A stretch of DNA of 64,000 nt from Candidatus Gastranaerophilales bacterium (GCA_944323985.1 CALUUP010000003.1:1-64000); one strand, 5' to 3'. Positions 15,370-23,976 are shown, counted from the first letter of the stretch. The notes: generated from the letters alone by a model not told the origin. Program-made: numbers and translations.

Positions 15370-16557
15370 ATGACTATTGATAAGAAAAAAATATCTATAC
15401 AAATTTTAGCAATCATTGGGCTAATTTTATCAATAAAATTGGCTTGTATATATTATGTAGCAAATTATGAAAAATATGCACTATCAAGTTTTTGTTCTAT
15501 AAATGATTTTATTGATTGTGATGGAGCGTCTCGATCTTCTGTTTCACAATTTTGGGGTATCCCTTTAGCTTATTGGGGTATATTATTTTATATTTTGATG
15601 TTGTTTTTAACTGTTGTAGATAAACTAAAGCAGGTAAAATTCTTGAAATTTCTAGAGGTATTTAAATCTCCAATGGCTTATATTGCGTCTATTGGGACTA
15701 TTGCTTTTGCTATTTCTATGGTTTTAGCTGGGTTAAGTTTGTTCAAGATACATAAACTTTGTATTTTGTGTTTAATTACATATTTTATTGATTTAACAAT
15801 TGCTTTGGTTGCTTCAAATGGGCAATTTAAAATATTAGTTGAAGCTTTTAAACATACTGTAATTGATTTTATTGATGGTGCAAAAAAATATACAAAAACA
15901 TTTATTGTATTAATGATATTAGGAATATCTTTTTTGTGTTATAGCGGAATTACTTACAATTTTGTTCCTCATGTAAAACGTCATAAATCTATTATGAAAT
16001 ACCATGATATTAAATTTAATCCTTATAGAGTTAAAGGAAATCTATTAGGAAAAGAAAATGCTGATGTTGTAATAGATTTATATTCAGACTATGTGTGTCC
16101 TATTTGTTATACAAATAATATAATGTTACACAAAGCAGTAAAAGAGTTTTCGAATGTAAAAGTTATTCATCATAATTATCCATTTGATAAGGAGTGCAAT
16201 CCATACATTTCTTATAGTATGCATCCGAATGCTTGTTTTATGGCAAAAGCTGCAATTGCGGCAAGAAATCAAGGAAATTATTGGGAAATGAGTTCTTTAT
16301 TATATGAAAATCAACCTAAAAATGAAGATGCTATTTTGAAATTAGTTGATCAACTTCGTTTTGATAAATCTAAATTTATGAATGATTTTAATTCAAAAAC
16401 TACAGAAAAAGAAATTGAAGATGAATTGGAAAAAGCAGTAGAATTGGGTATTGATGCAACTCCTACAATGTATATTAATGGTGATAGATATGTTGGAGTA
16501 AAACCATACTATGAATTAAAGGAAATTTTAATTGAACACGGAGCTAGAAAAAAATAA
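15370..16557 (+). CDS. VKOR-DsbA fusion (disulfide-bond-forming oxidoreductase)
   Basis: The 395-residue protein joins a VKOR-type membrane domain to a DsbA-like thioredoxin domain. The N-terminal half has about five membrane segments with loop cysteines Cys42 and Cys50 and the active pair CILC at 131-134. The C-terminal half has CPIC at 243-246 (SDYVCPICYTNN) and a cis-Pro in TPTMYIN near residue 374. VKOR passes electrons from the thioredoxin-fold partner to quinone and so drives disulfide formation in the periplasm; a fused enzyme is known in cyanobacteria and relatives. GTGGAGTAACTCTTTATG gives the start. Its end overlaps queH by 26 bases, so the two are probably coupled. Confidence 0.9.
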   Translation: MTIDKKKISIQILAIIGLILSIKLACIYYVANYEKYALSSFCSINDFIDCDGASRSSVSQFWGIPLAYWGILFYILMLFLTVVDKLKQVKFLKFLEVFKSPMAYIASIGTIAFAISMVLAGLSLFKIHKLCILCLITYFIDLTIALVASNGQFKILVEAFKHTVIDFIDGAKKYTKTFIVLMILGISFLCYSGITYNFVPHVKRHKSIMKYHDIKFNPYRVKGNLLGKENADVVIDLYSDYVCPICYTNNIMLHKAVKEFSNVKVIHHNYPFDKECNPYISYSMHPNACFMAKAAIAARNQGNYWEMSSLLYENQPKNEDAILKLVDQLRFDKSKFMNDFNSKTTEKEIEDELEKAVELGIDATPTMYINGDRYVGVKPYYELKEILIEHGARKK

Positions 16558-17080
16558 TAAAATTTTAATTCACGCTTGTTGTGGAATATGTTCGGGATAT
16601 CCTATTTCTTTATTAAAAGAAATGGGATATGAACCTGTTGTGTATTTCTGTAATCCTAATTTAGATACACAAGAAGAATTTGATAAGCGTCTTGAAGCTC
16701 AAAAGATAGTTTGTATGTATCATTGGGTGGATTTAGTAGTAGAAGAATATAATCATAAAGATTTTTTATTAGCTGCAGAAGGCCTGGAAAATGAGCCTGA
16801 AAAAGGGTTAAGATGTGATAAATGTATTGAGCTACGCTTAAAAAAGTCAGCTCAAAAGGCAAAAGAACTTGGAATATATAAATTTACAACATCTTTAGTT
16901 ATAAGTCCGCATAAGAACTTTGAAAAAATAACAAAAATAGCTAAAAGTGTTGCAGAAGATTTAGAATATATTGCAATAGATTTTAAAAAGAAAGATGGTT
17001 TTTTGAAAACAAATAAATTATCAAAAGAGCTAGGAATATATAGACAAAACTATTGTGGCTGTGAATTTAGTAAACGTTAG
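16532..17080 (+). CDS. queH: Epoxyqueuosine reductase QueH
   Basis: The 182-residue protein carries out the last step of queuosine tRNA modification, reducing epoxyqueuosine. Diagnostic features are IHACCGICSGYP (cysteines 16-17), RCDKCIELRL, PHKNFEKI, and the C-terminal NYCGCEFS, which supply Fe-S and metal ligands in the QueH/DUF208 family. The start is the TTG at 16532 with AAAGGAAA eight bases upstream, inside the VKOR-DsbA gene. No queuosine biosynthesis genes are nearby; queH may salvage precursors. Confidence 0.9.
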   Translation: MNTELEKNNKILIHACCGICSGYPISLLKEMGYEPVVYFCNPNLDTQEEFDKRLEAQKIVCMYHWVDLVVEEYNHKDFLLAAEGLENEPEKGLRCDKCIELRLKKSAQKAKELGIYKFTTSLVISPHKNFEKITKIAKSVAEDLEYIAIDFKKKDGFLKTNKLSKELGIYRQNYCGCEFSKR

Positions 17081-17098
17081 AAATAGAGGTTATAGATT

Positions 17099-17305
17099 AT
17101 GGAATGTAAAAAAGAAGAGAATTTAATAGAATGTACTTGTTCTGCTACTACTTGTAAAAATAGAGGAATGTGTTGTGAATGTGTTCGTCATCATAGAGAA
17201 GCTGGACAAATTCCAGGTTGTTTTTTTCCTAAAAGTGCAGAATTAACTCATAATAGATCTATTGAATATTTTATAGAAGTTTATTCTAAAATCCTTAATA
17301 AGTAA
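17099..17305 (+). CDS. Cysteine-rich small protein (DUF6485-like)
   Basis: The 68-residue protein has seven cysteines in a CTCSATTCKNRGMCCECVRHH arrangement, followed by REAGQIPGCFFP, so it probably binds a metal or an Fe-S cluster. I associate the CCxCxxHHRxxGxxPxCxF pattern with the DUF6485 family from memory, without a search. It lies 18 bp after queH with AGAGG ahead of the ATG, so it is likely cotranscribed. The last 11 bases overlap the convergent winged-helix gene. Function unknown. Confidence 0.75.
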   Translation: MECKKEENLIECTCSATTCKNRGMCCECVRHHREAGQIPGCFFPKSAELTHNRSIEYFIEVYSKILNK

Positions 17306-17609
17306 AATATTTGTCGAAATCAACATCTTCAAAGTTACATAAAAGATGGAAAATATCATCATCGTCATCAAGGCGATGAAAATTGTATTCATCAAATAAC
17401 CAGTATTTAGGATTAATTCCCTTTACTCTTACGATATTTTTATCTTTCAAAATTTGAAGTTTCTTTTTTACTTCATCAATAGGAAGGTCAACAAGTTTAG
17501 CCAGCTCAACTGCTGTAATTCCATCAGGGTGGCTGTATTTTTCAGGGGTAAGGAACATAAGTTCCAAGCCGACCATCTTTAAATTCCTATCTTCATAATC
17601 GAGTTCCAT
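17295..17609 (-). CDS. Winged-helix DNA-binding protein
   Basis: The 104-residue protein contains a winged helix-turn-helix of the ArsR/MarR-like sort: DGITAVELAKLVDLPIDEVKKKLQILKDKNIVRVKG, followed by a strand (YWLFDEY) and an acidic patch DDDDD. It has no ligand domain. It is convergent with the 17099 gene. It probably regulates transcription, target unknown. Confidence 0.7.
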   Translation of the reverse strand: MELDYEDRNLKMVGLELMFLTPEKYSHPDGITAVELAKLVDLPIDEVKKKLQILKDKNIVRVKGINPKYWLFDEYNFHRLDDDDDIFHLLCNFEDVDFDKYFTY

Positions 17610-17759
17610 ATTTGTATTATATCGTATTAATTAAAAAAGTGAATAGTGAGGGGTAAATTAGATAGTAAATAAACAGTGATAAAATTTTTGTCTTTGATAT
17701 ATAAGTTGTGATATGAGTTTCGCGATATAGTATAAATATAATAATTGTAAGTTATTTAG

Positions 17760-17788
17760 TTGAAGTGTTTTTGGGTTTGAAATATAAT
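17760..17788 (+). promoter_or_regulatory. Promoter of the MFS gene, probably leaderless
   Basis: TTGAAG (17760-17765) and TATAAT (17783-17788) are spaced 17 bp. The start codon at 17797 is eight bases beyond the -10, so the transcript would begin at or one or two bases before the ATG. No Shine-Dalgarno is present. Confidence 0.6.
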
Positions 17789-17796
17789 TTTGTTGT

Positions 17797-18963
17797 ATGG
17801 AAAAGGGATTACAAAACTCGAAAAATGCAATAATTTGGCTTTGTGCAGCACACTTAGCCTGTGATGTATATGGTGGATTTTTAAATCCGATTATGCCATT
17901 TATTGCTCAAAAACTTGGTTTTACAATGGCGATTGCAACAGTAATAATAAGTATTTCGCACATTTGTTCATCAATGTTACAGCCGATATTTGGTTTTTTT
18001 GCTGATAATATTTTAAAACGATTTTTTATCTTTTGGGGTGTAATTTTAGCATCATTATTTATTCCACTTACTCCTGCTGCTCCAAATATTTTTATACTTG
18101 TTATTTTTATGATTTTGGGTAGTCTTGGTGGAAGTTTTTTTCACCCTCAAGCTATGGGCTTTGTAAATTATTTTTCCGGTAAAAATTGTTCTGACAACAT
18201 GGGTATTTTTATTAGTTTGGGCTCGTTAGGTTTTGCTTTTGGTCCTTTACTTGCAGCATTGATTACCCAAGTGCTGGGGCTAGAGAAATTACCTTTTGCA
18301 TCTTTATTCGGACTAAGTTTGGCTCTTGTTATGTTCTTGTTTGTTCCGAAGTTATCTATTATAGAAAAAAAGCCTGAACATAAAGAATTTTTCAAATCTT
18401 TTAAAGAAATTCTTGGGAATAGGCAGATGAATTATTTAATGCTTATTGCAATGATGAAATCTTTAATTACTAATAGTTCTTGTATTCTATTGCCGTTTTT
18501 ATGGAAATCTATGAATTATTCTCCATTTTATATTGGATTTGCATTATTCTTATTCGTATTTGCAGGCTCAATTGGTTCTTTTTTAAGTCCTAAGGTAGAA
18601 AAAAGATTAGGACAAAAGCCTATCATTTATTTTTCAATGTGGGCAACATTTCCAATGATGTTGTTGTTTGGGGCTATTTACAAAACTTCTCCAATTTTAT
18701 CATTAATTGTATTTTTTATAATAGGATTTACGACTATGTTAGCTCAGCCTGTTACAATGGTATGGGCCCAAAGGCTTTTGCCTAAGTATAAAAGTATTGT
18801 TGCAGGATTTATAAACGGATTTTGCTGGGGAATTGTAGCTCTTTTAATGTCTATATTAGGTGCTATTGCCCAAAAATACGGTATTATGAATGTGTTAATT
18901 ATTCTAAGTATTTTACCTGCACTATGTTCTTATTTTGTAAAATATTTGAAAGAAATAGAGTAA
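17797..18963 (+). CDS. MFS transporter, fosmidomycin-resistance-like
   Basis: The 388-residue inner-membrane protein has about 12 membrane segments. The GFFADNILKRFF loop matches the MFS motif between TM2 and TM3 (G-x-x-x-D-x-x-x-K/R), and GSFFHPQAMGFV resembles the FHPE/Q element of the Fsr (fosmidomycin resistance) group. Such proteins are proton-driven exporters of small molecules; the substrate here is unknown. It has its own promoter and no ribosome site, suggesting a leaderless transcript. The lptF-like gene downstream has a separate promoter. Confidence 0.8.
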   Translation: MEKGLQNSKNAIIWLCAAHLACDVYGGFLNPIMPFIAQKLGFTMAIATVIISISHICSSMLQPIFGFFADNILKRFFIFWGVILASLFIPLTPAAPNIFILVIFMILGSLGGSFFHPQAMGFVNYFSGKNCSDNMGIFISLGSLGFAFGPLLAALITQVLGLEKLPFASLFGLSLALVMFLFVPKLSIIEKKPEHKEFFKSFKEILGNRQMNYLMLIAMMKSLITNSSCILLPFLWKSMNYSPFYIGFALFLFVFAGSIGSFLSPKVEKRLGQKPIIYFSMWATFPMMLLFGAIYKTSPILSLIVFFIIGFTTMLAQPVTMVWAQRLLPKYKSIVAGFINGFCWGIVALLMSILGAIAQKYGIMNVLIILSILPALCSYFVKYLKEIE

Positions 18964-18978
18964 GTATTATAATTTTTT

Positions 18979-18987
18979 TGGTATAAT
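18979..18987 (+). promoter_or_regulatory. Extended -10 promoter of the lptF-like gene
   Basis: TGGTATAAT ends at 18987 and is followed by CGGAG at 18994-18998 and the TTG start at 19010. No clear -35 is seen, as is usual with the TGn extension. The same TGGTATAAT string lies upstream of gatA. Confidence 0.6.
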
Positions 18988-19009
18988 ACTTTTCGGAGCT
19001 GTATAGATT

Positions 19010-20137
19010 TTGAATAATTGGATAAAAAATATTATATATGAATTAAAAAACATGAAAATGCTTGATAAGTATATTCTTAAGCAAGTAATTGAGATGTTTA
19101 TTATGGGTGTATTAGTATTTACTTCAATTATTTTTGCTTCTGATACTTTTATTACGCTAATTAAACAGATTTCCATGTATGGAATTCCTTTTAAGATAGC
19201 ATTTTTAATAATTATTTTACATTTACCTTCTGTATTTGTAATGACAATACCAATGGGAGTTTTATTGGCTACTGTTATGACTTTAAATGGGCTTAGTTTA
19301 AGTTCGGAAATAACTGTAATGAGAGCTTGCGGTATTGGATTAAATAGAATTGCGAAACCAATTTTTATATTTTCAATCGTAATGGCTTGTGTGAGTTTTG
19401 TTTTGAATGAAACAGTCGTTCCAGTTATGACTAAGCAGTCTACAGATTTAGCTTTGTATGCTTTTAGTAAAAAAAATATTCCGGAAGGGAAGCATAATTT
19501 TACTTTTAAAGAGGTAAAAGAGGGTGGTCTTTTAAAACGTTTATTTTATGTTGGAGATTGTACAGATAAACAGTTACATAATATTACAGTTTTAGATGCT
19601 TCAAAAGAAGGAACGATACAGATTTTGCAGGCAAAAGAAGGTACAACGACTCCTGAAGGGTGGAATTTTCAAAATGGAGCTATTTATACAGTGTCTGATA
19701 ATGGAAAAACTCTTGATACTACACTTTTTGGGGATTCGGTTATAAAGTTTGGCATGGATTTATCTAAAGAAATGAACAGAAATTTGGCTAATGAATATAA
19801 TTTTATTCAACTATGTAAATATCTTGCTAATCCTGATGTTGAAAATAAAAATGTATTAAAAATAAATTTGTTTGATAAAATAGCATTGCCTTTAACTACT
19901 ATAGTACTAGTTTTAATAGGGGTGCCTTTAGCTATTACTCCGCCTAGAGTTAGGTATAATAGAGGATTTTTATTTAGTATTTTAATTATTTTTGCTTATT
20001 ATTTGATTAGAGCTTTATCAATTTCTTTTGGAGAAGCTGGTTCTTTGATTCCTGTTCTAGCAGCTTTTATGCCAAATATTATTTTAACAATTGCAGGGGT
20101 TGGATTATACTATAGAAAAGTATATACAATATGTTAA
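19010..20137 (+). CDS. LptF/LptG-type permease (YjgP/YjgQ family)
   Basis: The 375-residue protein has the LptF/G layout: an N-terminal pair of membrane helices (LDKYILKQVIEMFIMGVLVF; LPSVFVMTIPMGVLLATV), a cytoplasmic-side coupling region (SEITVMRACGIG), a periplasmic beta-jellyroll domain (about 150-280), and two C-terminal helices (LPLTTIVLVLIGVPLAI; then GVGLYYRK at the end). These proteins extract lipopolysaccharide from the inner membrane with LptB. Only one such permease is here and I cannot say whether it is LptF or LptG. The start is a TTG with GGAG 11 bases upstream; an internal ATG at 19052 giving MKMLDKYIL, where many relatives begin, is an alternative. Its presence supports a diderm envelope. 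Confidence 0.85.
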   Translation: MNNWIKNIIYELKNMKMLDKYILKQVIEMFIMGVLVFTSIIFASDTFITLIKQISMYGIPFKIAFLIIILHLPSVFVMTIPMGVLLATVMTLNGLSLSSEITVMRACGIGLNRIAKPIFIFSIVMACVSFVLNETVVPVMTKQSTDLALYAFSKKNIPEGKHNFTFKEVKEGGLLKRLFYVGDCTDKQLHNITVLDASKEGTIQILQAKEGTTTPEGWNFQNGAIYTVSDNGKTLDTTLFGDSVIKFGMDLSKEMNRNLANEYNFIQLCKYLANPDVENKNVLKINLFDKIALPLTTIVLVLIGVPLAITPPRVRYNRGFLFSILIIFAYYLIRALSISFGEAGSLIPVLAAFMPNIILTIAGVGLYYRKVYTIC

Positions 20138-20149
20138 CTTGGAGTAATT

Positions 20150-20920
20150 ATGTATAGATACTCTTATTTAAGACTTGCTTTATCTTTAATAGCAATAATT
20201 ATTTATTTATTTTTAAGGCATCCAATGTTTGCAATAATTTGTTCTATTTTAATAGTAGGTGGGTATGTTTTATTTACTAAAGTGCGAGAAACAACTATTA
20301 TTGATGAAGGAAAGGTTTTACGAAGAGAAGCTGCTTTAAGAGCTGCTAGGATTTATCTAAATCCTTATCAGGATATTTGGAAAAATTTAAGACTTTCTAA
20401 TAAATATTGTTCTATACGACTTGGAGGGGATGGACATACTATTACTGTAAAGGAACATTTAAAAGAATCTTCAAGGTGTCGTTCATTTAGAATAATTGAA
20501 ACTCGAGTTCATAGTTTTGAAGATTTATGGAATATGTTTTGCACAAATTTTGATAATAATAAAACGTACGATGGTTTATTAGATGATTGTAGAAAATATA
20601 AAGTTTCTGTAATAGAAGATAAAATTATAAATTCTTATGTTCCAAAAGCTACAAAGAAAGTTGAAAATTCTAAAAAAATCGATATTAATAATTGTTCAGA
20701 AGTTGAACTTACAGCTCTTCCAGGTATTAGTATTGTAATGTCAAAAAAAATTATAAAAAAACGAGAAGAAATTGGTGGATTTAAAAATACAAATGATTTT
20801 TTTCTATTTTTAAAATTAAAACCACATATGCAAAAACAACTTGAGAATTTAATTTGCATAAATAAAATGAAGGGTATAATTAAAATAGAAAAAACAAAAG
20901 AGAGAAGTGTCGATTTGTGA
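20150..20920 (+). CDS. Membrane-anchored helix-hairpin-helix (ComEA-like) protein
   Basis: The 256-residue protein has two N-terminal membrane segments (LALSLIAIIIYLFL, FAIICSILIVGGYVLF) and a C-terminal helix-hairpin-helix domain (DINNCSEVELTALPGIS then KKIIKKREEIGGFKNTNDF), as in the DNA-binding competence protein ComEA, though ComEA has one anchor and a periplasmic HhH. The middle (residues about 50-170) is unrecognised. It starts 12 bp after lptF and its last four bases overlap the radical-SAM start (GTGA), so it belongs to the same operon. Confidence 0.7.
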   Translation: MYRYSYLRLALSLIAIIIYLFLRHPMFAIICSILIVGGYVLFTKVRETTIIDEGKVLRREAALRAARIYLNPYQDIWKNLRLSNKYCSIRLGGDGHTITVKEHLKESSRCRSFRIIETRVHSFEDLWNMFCTNFDNNKTYDGLLDDCRKYKVSVIEDKIINSYVPKATKKVENSKKIDINNCSEVELTALPGISIVMSKKIIKKREEIGGFKNTNDFFLFLKLKPHMQKQLENLICINKMKGIIKIEKTKERSVDL

Positions 20921-21513
20921 AATTAAGAGTTTTTAATATTATAAAAAAAACTAAAGTTGAAGGTCCAGAATTAAGATATTGTATTTGGGTGCAAGGTTGT
21001 TCAAGACATTGCAAAGGCTGCCAAGCAGTCCATACTTGGTCGCATTCTGGTGGGAAATTATTTGATGTTATAGATATTATTAACGATATAAAATCTCAAA
21101 ACGGAATAGAAGGTGTTACATTTTTAGGCGGAGAACCTTTTGAACAGTCTGAAGCTTTAGGATTAATTGCAGAAGAAGTTCAAAAATTAGGTTTAGGAGT
21201 TTTGTGTTTTACGGGTGATTTAATTGAAAATTTAAAAAAAGAAGAAAAAAATCAAAAATTGTTAGAGAATATTGATTTGCTTATAGATGGTGAATTTAGA
21301 ATAGATGAGCTTGATTATTCTCGTCCTTGGTGTGGTTCAAAGAATCAAAGGTATCATTTTTTAACAAACAGATATAATGAAGAAATCTTTGAAAAGTATA
21401 AGAATAAAGTTGAAGTTAATATTTCTCCAAATGGTACTGTATTTATGAATGGTATGGGGAATTTTGATGAGATACTTCAAAAGATTGATTTAAGCCCAAT
21501 TAAAAAATGCTAG
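20917..21513 (+). CDS. Radical SAM 4Fe-4S protein (NrdG/activase-like)
   Basis: The 198-residue protein binds a 4Fe-4S cluster through Cys-x3-Cys-x2-Cys (QGCSRHCKGCQ) and SAM through the GGEPFEQ motif (FLGGEPFEQSE). The short single-domain form is typical of anaerobic ribonucleotide reductase activase (NrdG) and other activating enzymes, but no nrdD is in the window. The start GTG overlaps the upstream gene by four bases. A Ycf46-like ATPase follows after 25 bases, so the activase could act on something in this cluster. Substrate unknown. Confidence 0.8.
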   Translation: MKLRVFNIIKKTKVEGPELRYCIWVQGCSRHCKGCQAVHTWSHSGGKLFDVIDIINDIKSQNGIEGVTFLGGEPFEQSEALGLIAEEVQKLGLGVLCFTGDLIENLKKEEKNQKLLENIDLLIDGEFRIDELDYSRPWCGSKNQRYHFLTNRYNEEIFEKYKNKVEVNISPNGTVFMNGMGNFDEILQKIDLSPIKKC

Positions 21514-21538
21514 AATGTCCTCAATAAGGAAGGTTAAA

Positions 21539-23152
21539 ATGTGTGCTTATAAATTATCAAATTTAATTAGGGCTCGATTTCCGTTGATATATATGACAAC
21601 TTTTGAAGAGGATAGAGCTACAAAATTTATTAAATCAATTGTAACAGATGAAAAACAAGTAAAAGTAGCAAGGGAAGTTTTTACTTGGACTCAAACAAAT
21701 GGACTTTATAATGATACAGTAGGTAAGTCTGTTTCAGATACTACATGTCCTTGTAAGATGCTTGAATATATTAGAAGATACGAAAAGGATGCTGTTTTTA
21801 TAATTTATGATTTTCATGTGAATTTTGGTCCTAAAAACAGAACTCCTGATTATAATGTAATAAGAAAAATTAGAGATATAATTCCTGATTTAAAATTAGG
21901 AACTGTTAGAAAAACTGTATTTTTTATTTCGCCTGAATTGTTGATTCCTGAGGCTTTACAAAAAGAAATTACAATATTTGATTTTCCTTTGCCTAATCTA
22001 GATGAAATAAAATCAAAGTTTGATAGTATGCTTAATCAAAATTCTTCTGTTGAAGCTAATTTAAATGAAGAAGAAAAAGATAAACTCTGTAAGGCAGCTT
22101 TAGGGTTGACTTTGCAAGAAGCAGAAAGCGCATTTGCTCTTTCAATGGTAAATGATGGCAAAATTAGTATTAAAGATTTATCTGTAATTTTAGAAGAAAA
22201 AGTTCAAGTAATTAAAAAGACCGGAATATTGGAATTTATTAAGTCTGATTATACGATAAAAGATATTGGAGGTTTAGATAATTTAAAAAACTGGTTATTA
22301 AAACGAAATAATTCTTGGTCAGAGCAAGCAAAAAAATATTGTATACCTTCGCCAAAAGGAGTTTTAGTAACCGGAGTTCCTGGATGTGGAAAAAGTCTTA
22401 CTGCAAAAGCAATGAGTACAATTTGGCAACTTCCACTTTTAAAATTGGACTTTGGTAAAGTTTTTTCAGGTTTAGTTGGTAGTTCTGAAGAAAATATGCG
22501 AAGAGCTCTTGCTACAGCAGAAGCTGTTGCTCCTTCTATTTTATGGATTGATGAAATTGAAAAAGGGCTAAGCGGTTTAGGATCGAATGGAGATAGTGGA
22601 GTTTCTTCAAGAATTTTTGGACAGTTTTTAACTTGGATGCAAGAAAAGGAATCACCTGTATTTGTTATAGCAACAGCTAATAATATTAGTTCATTACCTC
22701 CAGAACTTTTAAGAAAAGGGCGTTTTGATGAGATATTTTTTGTAGATTTACCTACTGTTCAAGAAAGAAAAGAAATTTTTAAACTTCATTTAGAAAAAAG
22801 ATTAAAAGATAAGGATGTTGCAAGTGAAATAATTGGAGTTAAAAATCTCTGTTCAGAGCTTGCAAAGATGACAGAAGGCTTTATTGGATCAGAAATAGAG
22901 CAAGTTGTTGTTTCATCTCTTTGCGATGCTTTTTTTGAAAATAGGGCTTTGAAGTTTGAAGATTTAGCGAGAAATATTGCTAATACTGTTCCGCTTTCTA
23001 TGACACAAAGAGAACAAATATTGGCATTAAGAGCTTGGGCTAATGTTAGAGCAGTTTCTGCTACTAAAACTTCAAATCTAAAACAGTATAAAAAAGAAAC
23101 TAATGAAGAGAATGTTTCTTTAAGTAGAGGTGGAAGAACTTTAGATTTTTAA
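21539..23152 (+). CDS. ycf46: Ycf46-like AAA+ ATPase
   Basis: The 537-residue protein has an N-terminal regulatory part (about 1-230) starting MCAYKLSNLIRARFPLIYM. A C-terminal AAA+ domain follows, with Walker A GVPGCGKS, Walker B SILWIDEIEK, sensor ATANN and RKGRFDEI with its arginine. This layout matches the plastid and cyanobacterial Ycf46 family. The start is the ATG at 21539 with AAGGAAGG six bases upstream; an earlier frame from 21515 adds eight residues without a ribosome site. The next genes encode DUF1257 (Ycf35-like) and DUF2997 proteins, the usual neighbours. The biochemical role is not established; in cyanobacteria Ycf46 has been linked to inorganic carbon use. Confidence 0.9.
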   Translation: MCAYKLSNLIRARFPLIYMTTFEEDRATKFIKSIVTDEKQVKVAREVFTWTQTNGLYNDTVGKSVSDTTCPCKMLEYIRRYEKDAVFIIYDFHVNFGPKNRTPDYNVIRKIRDIIPDLKLGTVRKTVFFISPELLIPEALQKEITIFDFPLPNLDEIKSKFDSMLNQNSSVEANLNEEEKDKLCKAALGLTLQEAESAFALSMVNDGKISIKDLSVILEEKVQVIKKTGILEFIKSDYTIKDIGGLDNLKNWLLKRNNSWSEQAKKYCIPSPKGVLVTGVPGCGKSLTAKAMSTIWQLPLLKLDFGKVFSGLVGSSEENMRRALATAEAVAPSILWIDEIEKGLSGLGSNGDSGVSSRIFGQFLTWMQEKESPVFVIATANNISSLPPELLRKGRFDEIFFVDLPTVQERKEIFKLHLEKRLKDKDVASEIIGVKNLCSELAKMTEGFIGSEIEQVVVSSLCDAFFENRALKFEDLARNIANTVPLSMTQREQILALRAWANVRAVSATKTSNLKQYKKETNEENVSLSRGGRTLDF

Positions 23153-23163
23153 AAGGAGAGAGA

Positions 23164-23712
23164 ATGTCTTGTACGGTATTTGCTTTGCCATATGCAATAG
23201 CTTGGGTTGTTGGAGCTTTAGCTACTGGGGCACTTCATGCGGCTGAAATAAACAATGAGTTAAAAGATGAAATCTTAGATTTTGATAATAATATTTCTGA
23301 TAATATTGAACAAACCTGTGAAAATGTACATATAATTAATCAAAATCACTTTTTAGAAAAAAGTTTTGAAACAAATTTTATGGATAAAAGTATTTTAATG
23401 AAAACTTTAGAAGAGCATGGAGTTCAAAATATATCAGAAAATGAATATGGTCAAATTTCCGGTAATATTGACAGTTATGTACTAAATTTTGAGAGAATGG
23501 AAAATGATAAACCTTATTTTGTGAAAATTTCGTGTCTTGAATCAGATAATGCTAAAGAAAAATTTGAAGATTTAACTTCGGAATATACACTTAATGTTCA
23601 GGAAGAATCATATTTGAGTATTATTAATAAATTAAAAGAAAATAATATGGAAATAGAAGATGAAGAAGTTATGGAAGATAACACAATCGTTCTTACTGTA
23701 AATCTTGATTAA
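23164..23712 (+). CDS. DUF1257 (Ycf35-like) protein with hydrophobic N-terminus
   Basis: The 182-residue protein has a hydrophobic N-terminus (SCTVFALPYAIAWVVGALAT, then GALHAAEI) that could be a signal anchor, and a C-terminal part that resembles DUF1257/Ycf35: ETNFMDKSILMKTLEEHGV, the FERMENDKPYFVKI strand, and a final IVLTVNL. It sits 11 bp after ycf46 and the DUF2997 gene overlaps its end, matching the arrangement in cyanobacteria. The N-terminal extension looks unusual compared with the soluble Ycf35 I know. Function unknown. Confidence 0.7.
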   Translation: MSCTVFALPYAIAWVVGALATGALHAAEINNELKDEILDFDNNISDNIEQTCENVHIINQNHFLEKSFETNFMDKSILMKTLEEHGVQNISENEYGQISGNIDSYVLNFERMENDKPYFVKISCLESDNAKEKFEDLTSEYTLNVQEESYLSIINKLKENNMEIEDEEVMEDNTIVLTVNLD

Positions 23713-23725
23713 TTGGAGAAAGTTA

Positions 23726-23938
23726 ATGTCAGAAAAAAAGATGAAAATAAGATTGTTGCCAAATGGCGAAATTCAGATGGAAACAATTGGCGTAAAAGGT
23801 AAAAAATGTTTGGACTATATAGAGATATTGAAAAAACTTGTTGATGTGAAAATTACAGATACACAATTGTCTCAGGAATATTATGAGACAGATACAGAAG
23901 TTGTTAATTCTGAAAATGCAGAAATTAGGTTAGATTAA
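23726..23938 (+). CDS. DUF2997 protein
   Basis: The 70-residue protein has the family core: a short strand (MKIRLLPNGEIQME), the VKGKKCLDYI segment with its conserved GxxC, and the SQEYYETD motif. The start is the ATG at 23726 with GGAG seven bases upstream, overlapping the end frame of the DUF1257 gene region. It closes the ycf46 cluster, and the ATP synthase promoter begins ten bases later. Confidence 0.8.
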   Translation: MSEKKMKIRLLPNGEIQMETIGVKGKKCLDYIEILKKLVDVKITDTQLSQEYYETDTEVVNSENAEIRLD

Positions 23939-23947
23939 ATTTTTTAA

Positions 23948-23976
23948 TTGCACTCGTTATTTTTTTGTGCTAGAAT
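23948..23976 (+). promoter_or_regulatory. ATP synthase operon promoter
   Basis: TTGCAC (23948-23953) and TAGAAT (23971-23976) are spaced 17 bp. AGAGAGG and the ATG at 24003 follow. Confidence 0.75.

Noticed and set aside
17797-18963. Assigning fosmidomycin resistance
   Set aside because: The match is only to family-level motifs of the Fsr group; the substrate cannot be read from sequence.
19010-20137. Naming the gene lptF or lptG
   Set aside because: The sequence shows the shared fold but I could not separate the two paralogues by eye.
20917-21513. Calling the radical SAM protein NrdG
   Set aside because: No ribonucleotide reductase gene lies nearby and activases of many kinds share these motifs.
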